A stretch of DNA of 33,684 bases from positions 1-33,684 of IMG/VR virus record IMGVR_UViG_3300029908_000098; one strand, written 5' to 3'. The notes beneath the pieces are model-generated. The model searched no databases. It was not told the origin of the DNA and saw nothing but the letters and a program-made list of their open reading frames with translations. Position numbers and translations under genes: made by a program. The DNA comes from a virus. Shown here in pieces: positions 7,798 to 15,343 of this stretch. Each line of letters opens with the position of its first letter. Position 1 is the first letter of the stretch.

Positions 7798-9267
7798 TTA
7801 TTTCGTTGATGTTGATGTTGATGTTGATGTTGATGTTGATGTTGATGTTGATGTTGATGTTGAAGCAGGAGTTGAAGCTGGTGTTGAAGCAGTTACAGGT
7901 GTTGGTGTAGCGGCGGCGCCCGGCGCAGTTGGGAAATGACTTGGAAATATAACCGCCCGATCTGCTTGTGTTAGCTGATACAAATCTGTTGGTTCCGGCA
8001 TCAACGCGGCTGGCGGCATCAACACTAGATTAGCGTGTGTTCCGTGATCATCAAAAATAAACTCAACGTCCGCAATAACCCAGTTTACGTTTGTCACGTG
8101 CAGCGTTGGAATCGAAACTGGGATCAATGTATTGATTTCCCACAGTTTGCCGGTTATGTCTCGCCAGGAATCAGTTAACACGTGTATAGATTGTGAGCGC
8201 CCTGCCCGCCGCGCGGCTTCCCATTTTGCGCGCAACATTACGATATCAATACCTTTTGGAGTAATGCGGCTGTCGGCAACTAACCATCGCGGACGATATG
8301 TTGTTGTACCTGGCTGCGCCGGAACATCAGTCGGATTACACGAGCCACCTGCATCAAATGCATGATCTACGACAACTTGTGACGGATCAACCGGTGCATA
8401 TCCACCACCGACAATTTGCGCTGGCATATCCATATTGAGATAATAATAATGCGAAAATCGTTGTGAAATATCGAAGATAGCCGCTGCTTCTTCGACGTTT
8501 ACAGTTTCTTTTACGCCGGATTTGTGAGTTGTCGTGCCGATTTTTGACATAATAACTTTGCCGTCCGGTGATTCGTAAACGAGCATCCCGGCATATTGCG
8601 CGGCTTCCGATATATGCGCCCACGGCGTATCACCGAGTTTGACTTGCACCGCGATTGCATCAATAGTAACGTCACCGGTTGGTTGCAACAACGAGATACC
8701 AAACGGCGCGATCAACGGTAGTATAAATCGCGACAACGTCTGTGCTTGAATCTGAAACATCTGATTACGGAGATCGCTTGCACAATCGACTAATCGTGAG
8801 CATAAACCACGGCCAACTATAGATACGTTGTGAGAATGCGAATTGAAACTCGGATTATACGAATCAATTTTCCCGGACAACACCAAGTCTTTTCCGAAAT
8901 AAATCGAACAATTAGCACCCGGTGCTATCTTCGGAAACTGTCCGCCAGGATATTTTTCCGAAGCAGAAAACGCAAAAACACTCGGAAATGATTCCAGAGA
9001 TCGTGACACTTGCACTGATGTCCAGCCTGTGTACGACGTGTTACCAACGGTCAACGTAACAGTGTTATCAAATTTCTTCGGCGGAGTATTCGGTTGATTA
9101 GAATTTGAATTAGAATTATCCGTTGTAGCTGTGCTGCTTGGCGTTGACGTATTCGAATTGTTTTGAGGCGGCGTAGAATTTCTATTCAGAACTGATTGCG
9201 CCGTTGCAGTATCACCTTGCGCAACTGAGTAGTTAAACGTCGCCGTATCAATTGCGTCCATCGCCAT
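7798..9267 (-). CDS. Baseplate hub protein (Mu gp44/gpP family)
   Basis: The start is the ATG at 9267, overlapping a seven-codon leader (TAATG). An ORF to 9390 exists, but its extra 41 residues lie over the end of the upstream gene. An ATG two codons later is also possible. The 489-residue product has a Ser/Asn/Pro-rich linker at about residues 28-60, then the gp44-like core: NTVTLTVGNTSYTGWTSVQV, FAFSASEKYPGGQFPKI, GTVGRGLCSRLVDCAS-type turns, and TPWAHISEAAQYAGMLVYES near residue 215. It ends with alternating Ser and Thr from a DNA repeat. Hub proteins of this family sit above the spike and bind the tape measure. The long Ser/Thr tail is unusual. Confidence 0.9.
   Translation of the reverse strand: MAMDAIDTATFNYSVAQGDTATAQSVLNRNSTPPQNNSNTSTPSSTATTDNSNSNSNQPNTPPKKFDNTVTLTVGNTSYTGWTSVQVSRSLESFPSVFAFSASEKYPGGQFPKIAPGANCSIYFGKDLVLSGKIDSYNPSFNSHSHNVSIVGRGLCSRLVDCASDLRNQMFQIQAQTLSRFILPLIAPFGISLLQPTGDVTIDAIAVQVKLGDTPWAHISEAAQYAGMLVYESPDGKVIMSKIGTTTHKSGVKETVNVEEAAAIFDISQRFSHYYYLNMDMPAQIVGGGYAPVDPSQVVVDHAFDAGGSCNPTDVPAQPGTTTYRPRWLVADSRITPKGIDIVMLRAKWEAARRAGRSQSIHVLTDSWRDITGKLWEINTLIPVSIPTLHVTNVNWVIADVEFIFDDHGTHANLVLMPPAALMPEPTDLYQLTQADRAVIFPSHFPTAPGAAATPTPVTASTPASTPASTSTSTSTSTSTSTSTSTSTK
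7805..7858 (-). repeat. Nine copies of a hexanucleotide (gttgat)
   Basis: Nine uninterrupted copies of gttgat on the plus strand encode a Ser-Thr run at the hub protein C-terminus, followed upstream by related gttgaa units that encode Ala/Pro-containing variants. Copy-number changes would alter length by two residues without a frameshift. Confidence 0.95.
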
Positions 9268-9290
9268 TAAAAAATTACTCTCACTCTCAT
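9267..9290 (-). CDS. Seven-codon leader peptide before the hub gene
   Basis: ATG at 9290 begins MRVRVIF and stops in a TAA that overlaps the hub ATG (TAATG). The ATG lies exactly four bases after the TATATT of an upstream promoter-like motif. It may be translated leaderlessly and pass ribosomes to the hub gene. Whether it is really translated is an inference from this geometry. Confidence 0.35.
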   Translation of the reverse strand: MRVRVIF

Positions 9291-9293
9291 GAA

Positions 9294-9320
9294 TAATATA
9301 GTCTCGTGCGTTGGAACTAC
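9294..9320 (-). promoter_or_regulatory. Bipartite late-promoter-like motif before the hub gene
   Basis: Read leftward: GTAGTTCCAAC, 8 bases (GCACGAGA), CTATATTA, then TTC and ATG. It matches copies at 15911-15937 and 24670-24696 in both boxes and spacing. It overlaps the last codons of the gpN-like gene, so it is not just intergenic filler. I infer a phage promoter. Confidence 0.65.
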
Positions 9321-10552
9321 GTAGACGACGGTGGATTTTGATACTGCGTAAACGCTGGGTGATACGCTGTTTGAGATACGTCTTGCACACGGTTTATATC
9401 ACGATACAACCGGAATGCTAAAACTAACCCCGGTGAACTATTGACCGGAGCAACTGACAAATATCTAACAACGGGCGCCGCCAAACCTTGTTGCACGAGG
9501 CTTTCAACTAATGTTGCGCGCAACTGTTTTAGAGCAGCATACGACAGGTCGTCTCCTGCATCACCAGCGAGAGTAATCTCAGTGTCAATAATCGGTGTAA
9601 CCGTTGCAATCAGATTCGTTGCATCTGTCCACGAGTCTACACGATACTCACTAACTGCTACCGCAAGTTCCGCAATAGCTGATCTACGCAATGCTGTTGC
9701 AACGGCTACAGAAACTATATCCGTAGCCGTCGATTGGAATTGCGCTAACGTTGAGAGAGATATTACGGCGGATGCTGGGTCAACAAACGTAGCACTAATC
9801 GCCACAGTATAAGCTGTTATTGTATCTGGATTTGTCGGGTCGATAGCAGATGCTGCTACAGCGACAGTATGCAAACATTGTTGATAAGCCTGCAAAGCAG
9901 AGGTTTCGTCGGTATATTGTGAATACGTTTGCGCTTTAGATGTGACGTAACCGTAGTCAGTCGATTTGTCAGGAGATGCTAACGATGCAACTGCACCGAA
10001 TATACCTGATGCTGAACCTATGAGACTTTGTACAACGTTTTTGAACAGCATCACCTGAGATATCGCGGAACGTACGAAGCCGTAGACTGATAGTACTGGT
10101 GACAACACGGATGCAATCGTTGCGCGAACGTTGTTGATTTTATCAAGTAGACTCTGTTTTGCGTCTGCGACCGTTGTCGGATACAATAACACCGTTGTTT
10201 CTAAGAATACTGCACGAAACGAGATTGCGCCAACTCGGTCGAAAGATTCTTCTGACTCGAATGAAACACATGATGCTGTTTTTGTGCCAAGCGCCGGATG
10301 GATGAATGTACCTGGACCGGGTTTGTTAACTGCTGAAATCAGAGTTGTTAACGCTGCAAATGAGTAATTACACGCGAGATATCCCGTGATAGAATACGCT
10401 GTCATGCCTTGGCCGAGGTCTTCGACGTAAATTGTGTCACGATTTGGATATTCATGTACCGCGGTTCTGCGGCCAGTTTTGATCGAACATTGTTGTACGT
10501 TGAACGAGATACCGTTAAACGACGCCGGCAACAATGTGTACAGAATGTTCAT
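9317..10552 (-). CDS. DNA circularisation/tail hub protein (Mu gpN family)
   Basis: A 411-residue protein. The N-terminal 100 residues are the DNA_circ_N pattern: ASFNGISFNVQQCSIKTGRR, EYPNRDTIYVEDLGQGMTAY, ITGYLACNYSFAALTTLISA, then PGPGTFIHPALGTKTASC. The remainder is helical and less conserved (RALRRS-type segments, AIAELAVAVSEYRVDSWTDA). Mu gpN, despite the family name, is a tail component lying between the tape measure and gp44 hub. Its start overlaps the tape-measure stop (TAATG) and its order in the window fits. Confidence 0.9.
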   Translation of the reverse strand: MNILYTLLPASFNGISFNVQQCSIKTGRRTAVHEYPNRDTIYVEDLGQGMTAYSITGYLACNYSFAALTTLISAVNKPGPGTFIHPALGTKTASCVSFESEESFDRVGAISFRAVFLETTVLLYPTTVADAKQSLLDKINNVRATIASVLSPVLSVYGFVRSAISQVMLFKNVVQSLIGSASGIFGAVASLASPDKSTDYGYVTSKAQTYSQYTDETSALQAYQQCLHTVAVAASAIDPTNPDTITAYTVAISATFVDPASAVISLSTLAQFQSTATDIVSVAVATALRRSAIAELAVAVSEYRVDSWTDATNLIATVTPIIDTEITLAGDAGDDLSYAALKQLRATLVESLVQQGLAAPVVRYLSVAPVNSSPGLVLAFRLYRDINRVQDVSQTAYHPAFTQYQNPPSST

Positions 10553-12015
10553 TATTTCGATGCCTGGGCAAATGTCGGCGCTACGTTTTGTTTAACGTTG
10601 ACACGACCTGTGTTAGATGTTGTTGCGATTTTTGAGTTTGGAGCGTCGCTTGTGTGTGTTATTGTGACTTGCACCGGTTGTTGCTGAATCAGCGGGAGTG
10701 CGCGTTGTGTATTAGCAATTCGCGGTGTATCGCTATCTCCGGATCGCTCAAAGTTTTTATTATAAACCCTGGCTTTCTCCGCACCTGATTTTGTATGATC
10801 GCGTAACGCACGTTCTGTTTCAGCATAATCAGGATTTAATGCTAACTCACGGATAGAAAACGCTATTTGTTCATCCGGTGATGATTGTTCCATTCGATGT
10901 CCGTACACCGATTGAAATTGTCGCTGCCGGGTTGGGTCCCACTGCGCAAGTCCAACATGTTGCGTGCCAATTCCGGATAAATGATTTAGACTAGATTCTT
11001 GTGACCAGTTTCCGATTACTGCAGCAATTGCATTGTCATCATAACCCGCTTTTCTATACGCATCGGTGATTTTCTGTCTTGTTTCCGCTGCCATCGCGGG
11101 CGTAAAGTTTCCGTTGGGATTACCACCGCCGTTTGGATTATCCCCGCCCGGATACCCAGCGCCGGAGCCTGCTCCACCCCCGCCGAACAATTGTTTGATG
11201 CTATCAATCAATGTGTCGAGTTTATGACTGAGCCACCCGCCGTCTGTTGCACCGTTGTTGTTATTGTCATTACCGGGCACGTTTGCGAACGGGTCCATAT
11301 CGGCTTTGCGTTGTGCCGCGGTTTTTGCGCGCTCTTTTTCGAGAAATTCTTTTTCGCCGACGTTAGTTGCACTCGGATGCATTATAGCTGCTGCAACTCC
11401 CACAGGACCGGCAAGCCTCGCGGCAGCGGCAGCGGCAGCGGCGGCTACCCCACCACCAGCGGCGGTTGCCGCAGCACCGGCCTCAGCACCAGCGGCGGCA
11501 GCAGTGATACCGAGTTTTGCTAGCGTCGCGCCGAGGAGCCCAAAGCCGATTCGCATTGCTACAAACGACGCCGACAATCCGCCCAGAATCGCAACTAACG
11601 GATTATCAGCGGCGGTATCTGTGAGCCAAAGTCCAAGTTCCGTTAGTTTGTGCTTCATCGGCTCAATATAAGTCGAGATTTTAACCTGTAGATTATGCAG
11701 CGCCGCGTCTAACTCAGTAGCGTCGCGTTGACTCTCTTCAGATGCTGATTGATCTTCTTTCGTAACAGGATGTACTTTGATCGCATCGGCTTTCTGTTTT
11801 AGTCCTTTACCACCGGATTTAATCATGTCCGGAACCATTTCGCGATCAACACCGAATTTCTCTAGAAAATCAGCAAGTAACTCAGCAGGAACGCCTTCGC
11901 TGCCTTTCTTTTTCGCAAAATCCCCAAGCATTTCCATTATTTGTTCAGAGTTTTTGCCCGCAAAATTCAGTCCAGCGGCTTTTGCTGCGCCTTGTTGTTC
12001 GACGGTGTCAGGGCG
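10552..12015 (-). CDS. Tape measure protein, C-terminal part with tail lysozyme domain (frame-disrupted)
   Basis: This frame opens after a TAG at 12016-12018. The first ATG is at 11937, giving 461 residues; reading from 12015 adds a segment PDTVEQQGAAKAAGLNFAGK that looks like continuous protein. Its parts are a coiled region (ELLADFLEKFGVDREMVPDM, LNLQVKIS-type helices), two hydrophobic segments (LVAILGGLSASFVAMRIGFGL and an Ala-rich stretch), a Gly/Asn linker, and a phage tail lysozyme domain near residues 265-400 (ITDAYRKAGYDDNAIAAVIG, NWSQESSLNHLSGIGT, HVGLAQWDPTRQRQFQ, Glu in QESS as a likely catalytic residue). It measures the tail and digests peptidoglycan at entry. The N-terminal part is in another frame, so the gene is split. 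A single base change or a sequencing error would explain it. Confidence 0.85.
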   Translation of the reverse strand, partial: RPDTVEQQGAAKAAGLNFAGKNSEQIMEMLGDFAKKKGSEGVPAELLADFLEKFGVDREMVPDMIKSGGKGLKQKADAIKVHPVTKEDQSASEESQRDATELDAALHNLQVKISTYIEPMKHKLTELGLWLTDTAADNPLVAILGGLSASFVAMRIGFGLLGATLAKLGITAAAAGAEAGAAATAAGGGVAAAAAAAAARLAGPVGVAAAIMHPSATNVGEKEFLEKERAKTAAQRKADMDPFANVPGNDNNNNGATDGGWLSHKLDTLIDSIKQLFGGGGAGSGAGYPGGDNPNGGGNPNGNFTPAMAAETRQKITDAYRKAGYDDNAIAAVIGNWSQESSLNHLSGIGTQHVGLAQWDPTRQRQFQSVYGHRMEQSSPDEQIAFSIRELALNPDYAETERALRDHTKSGAEKARVYNKNFERSGDSDTPRIANTQRALPLIQQQPVQVTITHTSDAPNSKIATTSNTGRVNVKQNVAPTFAQASK

Positions 12016-12452
12016 CTATGTATTGCCATCCGTTGCCGGATTTTCTCAACACCGGCGATTGATTTTGCGTATGCGTCACCAACGCCGATTGCCGCGCCAG
12101 CGGTTTTGTATCGCTGTAGCGCGGTCGTACTAGTATTTGCAAACACCGCTTGACGCTGAAGGCTTAGATTGAGTTCGGCGGTTGCCCGAGCCATCGCTAC
12201 AAGCCCGGCAACGCTTCCGACGCTAGCAAGGACGCCGGCCGGTCCAAACGTCTTTGTGAGACTCCCAAATGCGCTGCTGGCCGTGCTTCCGAGCTTCGAT
12301 AGATTCGCTTCTAGCTTGCCGAGTTGTGAGACATTTTTGCCGGCAGCGTTGGTTGTTTTTCCGAAGCCCGACATCGCTTCGTTGATTTTTTTTAACCGAG
12401 ATGTTGCATTATCAGTTACACTAACAACTACTTTCGTTGAGCCATTTGCCAT
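11967..12452 (-). CDS. Tape measure protein, N-terminal part (frame-disrupted)
   Basis: A 161-residue ORF from ATG 12452. It reads MANGSTKVVVSVTDNATSRL then KKINEAMSGFGKTTNAAGKN, LGKLEANLSKLG, a hydrophobic helix (GPAGVLASVGSVAGLVAMARA), and AVFANTSTTALQRYKTAGAA, the standard start of Mu-like tape measures. About 15 residues before its stop, the sequence stops looking like protein (after IRQRMAIHS) while the -1 frame becomes protein-like. The two parts together would be about 634 residues, the expected size for a tape measure of this type. Without joining, the tail would lack its C-terminal hub-binding part. Confidence 0.85.
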   Translation of the reverse strand: MANGSTKVVVSVTDNATSRLKKINEAMSGFGKTTNAAGKNVSQLGKLEANLSKLGSTASSAFGSLTKTFGPAGVLASVGSVAGLVAMARATAELNLSLQRQAVFANTSTTALQRYKTAGAAIGVGDAYAKSIAGVEKIRQRMAIHSALTPSNNKAQQKPLD

Positions 12453-12462
12453 TTATTTGTTC

Positions 12463-12627
12463 TCAACTAGCTAGTAAATTTCGTTGTTCTTTTGCGATGC
12501 GGTGCGCTTGATTATACCACCACAGTATTTCTGATCCAGAGAGTTTGTAACATTCCGTTGGTGACCAGTGGTATAAAAATGCGAGATCAGCTATACGCTC
12601 TCGCCAGTCATAACACCAACGGTTCAC
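12463..12627 (-). CDS. P2 GpE-like tail chaperone, -1 frame extension
   Basis: This 54-residue frame begins with GTG at 12627, which overlaps the chaperone stop (ATGTGA), and ends just before the tape-measure start. It can also be entered from the chaperone gene by a -1 shift: the frame is open from 12665. The sequence RERIADLAFLYHWSPTECYK, then LSGSEILWWYNQAHRIAKEQ, has the GpE pattern (I-A-x-L-x-x-x-H-W-x-P, then a helix LxxLxxWxxxA). In P2-like and Mu-like tails the corresponding protein is made as a frameshift fusion with the preceding chaperone and is needed for tail assembly. The missing conventional start, the tight overlap and its position between chaperone and tape measure all fit. 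Whether the GTG or the frameshift is used is open. Confidence 0.75.
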   Translation of the reverse strand: MNRWCYDWRERIADLAFLYHWSPTECYKLSGSEILWWYNQAHRIAKEQRNLLAS

Positions 12628-13124
12628 ATAAAATCCGCGAGAAAATCCATGGCATCTGTATAATCAGCAATTGATAACGCTTCGACGGCTTCGAGACAGG
12701 TACCAGATACTAACTCGATTAGTTTCACGCCTTGTAGATACGTATCAGTTGCTTTTCGCGATTTTAGGAAATCGCCGGCACATGGCTCTTCAAGTGTGAT
12801 CTGTGTATAACGATTTCCGCCGGTATTCACTGTCTTAGTTAGTGAATACGTTATTTGCTCTAGATTCTTCTCACGTTTTGAGTTTGTATTACAAACAACA
12901 GCGATCCATGCAGTAATTTTTTTGAAATCACTAAAAGCGAGCTTTTCGACTAACAGTAGATGCACGCCGGACAACAGACTGATCATAACAGCATCAATAT
13001 TGTCCTCGGTTTTTCGCGCTTGTAGCAAATCACCGACTGTCGGTTGTCTCAAAGTGATTTCAGAGACAACCGAACCATCGGACTTTTTCAACGGACGTTT
13101 TAGTGTAAACGTTTTCTCAGTCAT
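12624..13124 (-). CDS. Tail assembly chaperone (Mu gp41 family), internally duplicated
   Basis: The ATG at 13124 gives 166 residues; an ORF to 13211 merely covers the tube gene end. Two homologous halves align: residues 4-70 (FTLKRPLKKSDGSVVSEITL, RQPTVGDLLQARKTED) and about 98-166 (ITYSLTKTVNTGGNRYTQIT, LEEPCAGDFLKSRKATD), each ending in a helix before the next unit (AFSDFKKITAWI versus SIADYTDAMDFLADF). Each half matches the PF10109-type gp41 chaperone family (ITL-x-x-P-x-x-G-D-x-L-x-x-RK). Family members normally carry one copy. It starts two bases after the tube stop, and is followed by the -1 frame GpE-like ORF, so it probably acts as the G-type partner on the tape measure. Confidence 0.8.
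   Translation of the reverse strand: MTEKTFTLKRPLKKSDGSVVSEITLRQPTVGDLLQARKTEDNIDAVMISLLSGVHLLLVEKLAFSDFKKITAWIAVVCNTNSKREKNLEQITYSLTKTVNTGGNRYTQITLEEPCAGDFLKSRKATDTYLQGVKLIELVSGTCLEAVEALSIADYTDAMDFLADFM
12627..12648 (-). other. Candidate -1 frameshift window
   Basis: Read leftward, the chaperone end has two GGATTTT runs (12648-12642 and 12636-12630), the second followed by ATG TGA. A shift of -1 anywhere in this window before the TGA joins the chaperone to the GpE-like frame. Neither site is a perfect X-XXY-YYZ heptamer, so a slip on the T-run is my best candidate. No clear downstream stem was found by eye. Confidence 0.4.
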
Positions 13125-13126
13125 TG

Positions 13127-13501
13127 TTACACCGTCGTAATAGTCACTGGACCTTTGAACGTCACAGTAAACGATGCTTCTGCGGTGGATTCTTCTGGGG
13201 GTTCGACACAATACATTGGGAAGCCAGAAATGCCCTTGCCGGAAGCTGTTTCAACAACAACGTGTGCTGAATCTAATGCAGCAACGTCGGCAACGCTGTT
13301 GTTACCACGCGAACGGAGTTTCGCTTTGATCCAGCCGATTTGATATTTTTCGCCGAAATCAGCGGATGGTCCGGACATGTTCCCGAGTTCTTCTCTAGTT
13401 GCGCCACCCGGAAAGTAAGATATATCGTCCACGACGTCCCAATAACCGCCCGATATTGAAAACAAGGTGATACCAGTTAATCTATGTTGATTGTTAGCCA
13501 T
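13127..13501 (-). CDS. Tail tube protein (Mu gpM/tail tube family)
   Basis: A 124-residue protein matching the short contractile-tail tube family: MANNQHRLTGITLFSISGGY, then WDVVDDISYFPGGATREELG with the conserved G-G-x-x-R-E-E, a dgxxG segment (PSADFGEKYQIGWIK), a central VVVETASGKGISGFPMYCVE and a final TVTFKGPVTI. It is made between sheath and chaperones, with an AAGGAA Shine-Dalgarno upstream of ATG 13501. It forms the inner tube around the tape measure. Confidence 0.92.
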   Translation of the reverse strand: MANNQHRLTGITLFSISGGYWDVVDDISYFPGGATREELGNMSGPSADFGEKYQIGWIKAKLRSRGNNSVADVAALDSAHVVVETASGKGISGFPMYCVEPPEESTAEASFTVTFKGPVTITTV

Positions 13502-13554
13502 TTTAGTGTTTTCCTTATAATACTATAAAATCGTTTGTTATCAATGGCTTAGTT

Positions 13555-15114
13555 CTAACTTTTATTGAACTTAACAAGTACCGCAACACCGCGTAGCTGA
13601 TTGCAGAGATCGGGCGGCAACAGAACTGCCAGGAAACCATTCCCGCGATTTTCAACTGCGATCTGCGGGCATACAATGTCGCCATTCTGTACGATGCCGA
13701 TACCTTCATAATATCTGTAACGTTGGATAACACTGAGTCTAACGAGATTCGGGGTTACAAATCCCGACATTGATCCGACGATTTTAGTAGCATCGGAAAC
13801 CAGCTTCGAACGTGCAAACGTTGTCGAGAGCCAAGCGCGCAGATCACGGATGATCCATGCAAGAGTTCCCATTGTCTCAACGTCGAGGTAACTACTGTCG
13901 ATTGCGCCAGTCACAGGCTGCGTCTGATACGTTGTCACAACTCTTTCGAGATACACAACGCCATCGTTACCAGCAACATACGTTGACAGACCGTCATACA
14001 GCAGCGTGTTACGATCAGACAGTTGGAAACGATTCTGTATTGGTGGGGCATAAATTCCAATCAACGGAACTTGCGTCACGGGCAATGCAGGATCGGCGCG
14101 CTGTGAGATTGCAACCTGTGCACCGAATGCTGCTGCAATTTCCCAAGTTGGGCTTGGAGTGTCATACATCGGCAGCACAGACATATGCTGATCATCACGT
14201 CCAACACCGAACGTAGTAACCGTTCCGAGTGTGCCTTTGATAGCAGCGAAACCGTGACCAAATAGCGACTGAGACCATGCCCAACGGCCACTCGTGTCAT
14301 TCAAAAGATTCTGAATAGCATTGAGCGATGTAGTGTCGTTGTAAGGCACAATGATAAAATCGTAAGTTTGTGCACCGAGATTTGCAAGAGCAGTTGTTAG
14401 AGATGGATTAACAGTGCCGCCAGTGAATCCGGTTACGGTTGCTGCAATGCCTACGGGAGCGACTTCACCAGCCGGTGCGCCGCCGTAGTTTAGACGGAGA
14501 TGAGTGTCGTTACCTACGATGCAGCCGTGTAGATATTTGAAAACGATCGGAGTAGCGCTAGCGATTGTTGCAGTTGATGCATCAGTGCAAAGCAGCGGTG
14601 TCGTTGTGTTTGTCAACGCTAACTGCTTAGTTCCGATCCACACCGTCACTTGCAACGTCTGCTGACACAACGCTTTGCAGACGTTAGTAGCAACGATCAC
14701 GTCGGTATCACCAACGGAAACACCAACCGGAAAACGATCGCCGGCTACGTATAGTGCAAATGTTCCGGCTACTGTTGCAGTGCCGAGGAACGAAACGTTA
14801 GCGCTAGCTTTCGTTGATCCAGAGTCATCGGCTAACGGCAGTTCCCACAGTTCGCCGAAAGTGTCATTTTGCTGATACGTTGCAACCATGTCCGCGAGCA
14901 TTGAGCCGTTGCCGTAAATTGCAGCAGCGTTTGCGGGACCGTTGGAAATCACAGGGACGTTCGGAACACCGGTTAGACCAGTAGTACCGAGCATCTGACC
15001 GATGATCAACGTGCGATACTGAGCCTGCACGGTGTTACCATTGCTGTTGTTTACTTCTGCGTAGACGCCAGGAACACGATTTGTGAAACTGTAATGTTGG
15101 AACTGGATAGTCAT
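13555..15114 (-). CDS. Tail sheath protein (Mu gpL family)
   Basis: A 519-residue protein. Typical of Mu gpL sheaths are the N-terminus (FTNRVPGVYAEVNNSNGNTV, then AQYRTLIIGQMLGTTGLTG), the MLADMVATYQQNDTFGELWE segment and the C-terminal domain (YEGIGIVQNGDIVCPQIAVE, then NRGNGFLAVLLPPDLCNQLR). The long central insertion is common in Mu-like sheaths. The ATG at 15114 has AAGGACAA upstream. It contracts to drive the tube through the envelope. Its presence with the tube proves a myovirus-type tail. Confidence 0.95.
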   Translation of the reverse strand: MTIQFQHYSFTNRVPGVYAEVNNSNGNTVQAQYRTLIIGQMLGTTGLTGVPNVPVISNGPANAAAIYGNGSMLADMVATYQQNDTFGELWELPLADDSGSTKASANVSFLGTATVAGTFALYVAGDRFPVGVSVGDTDVIVATNVCKALCQQTLQVTVWIGTKQLALTNTTTPLLCTDASTATIASATPIVFKYLHGCIVGNDTHLRLNYGGAPAGEVAPVGIAATVTGFTGGTVNPSLTTALANLGAQTYDFIIVPYNDTTSLNAIQNLLNDTSGRWAWSQSLFGHGFAAIKGTLGTVTTFGVGRDDQHMSVLPMYDTPSPTWEIAAAFGAQVAISQRADPALPVTQVPLIGIYAPPIQNRFQLSDRNTLLYDGLSTYVAGNDGVVYLERVVTTYQTQPVTGAIDSSYLDVETMGTLAWIIRDLRAWLSTTFARSKLVSDATKIVGSMSGFVTPNLVRLSVIQRYRYYEGIGIVQNGDIVCPQIAVENRGNGFLAVLLPPDLCNQLRGVAVLVKFNKS

Positions 15115-15136
15115 TTATGATTTGTCCTTAAAATAT

Positions 15137-15155
15137 GTCGGACAAAACATCCGAC
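15137..15155. other. Stem-loop between DUF2635 and sheath genes
   Basis: GTCGGA, 7-base loop, TCCGAC at 15137-15155, immediately before the sheath leader. There is only a short T-rich tail on the leftward strand. It may be a processing or stabilising element for the abundant sheath mRNA rather than a terminator. Confidence 0.5.
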
Positions 15156-15169
15156 TGTAGTTTAGTGTT

Positions 15170-15337
15170 TTAGTCTTCGATTTTCTTCGGTTGTTCTACA
15201 ACGATAAGATCGCCATCTATTACACGACGCGTCCAGAAAAAATCGTTGTCGGGAACGTTTGTTGGATCGTTTGCAGAGAGCAAAACGTATGTGTATGGAT
15301 TTCTGATTGTGCGACCAGCGGCGGGAATGACTTGCAT
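15170..15337 (-). CDS. DUF2635 small tail protein
   Basis: A 55-residue protein from ATG 15337, too short for many ORF filters. It reads VIPAAGRTIRNPYTYVLLSA, then NVPDNDFFWTRRVIDGDLIV, the DUF2635 pattern (V-x-P-A-x-G-R, F-W-x-R-R-x-x-D-G-D). Members sit next to the sheath gene in Mu-like phages. The function is unknown, perhaps a tail-completion partner. It starts seven bases after the tail-terminator gene stops. Confidence 0.88.
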   Translation of the reverse strand: MQVIPAAGRTIRNPYTYVLLSANDPTNVPDNDFFWTRRVIDGDLIVVEQPKKIED

Positions 15338-15343
15338 CTAATG

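Noticed and set aside
7805-7858. Short tandem repeat as a CRISPR array
   Set aside because: There are no spacers and the unit is six bases inside a coding region.
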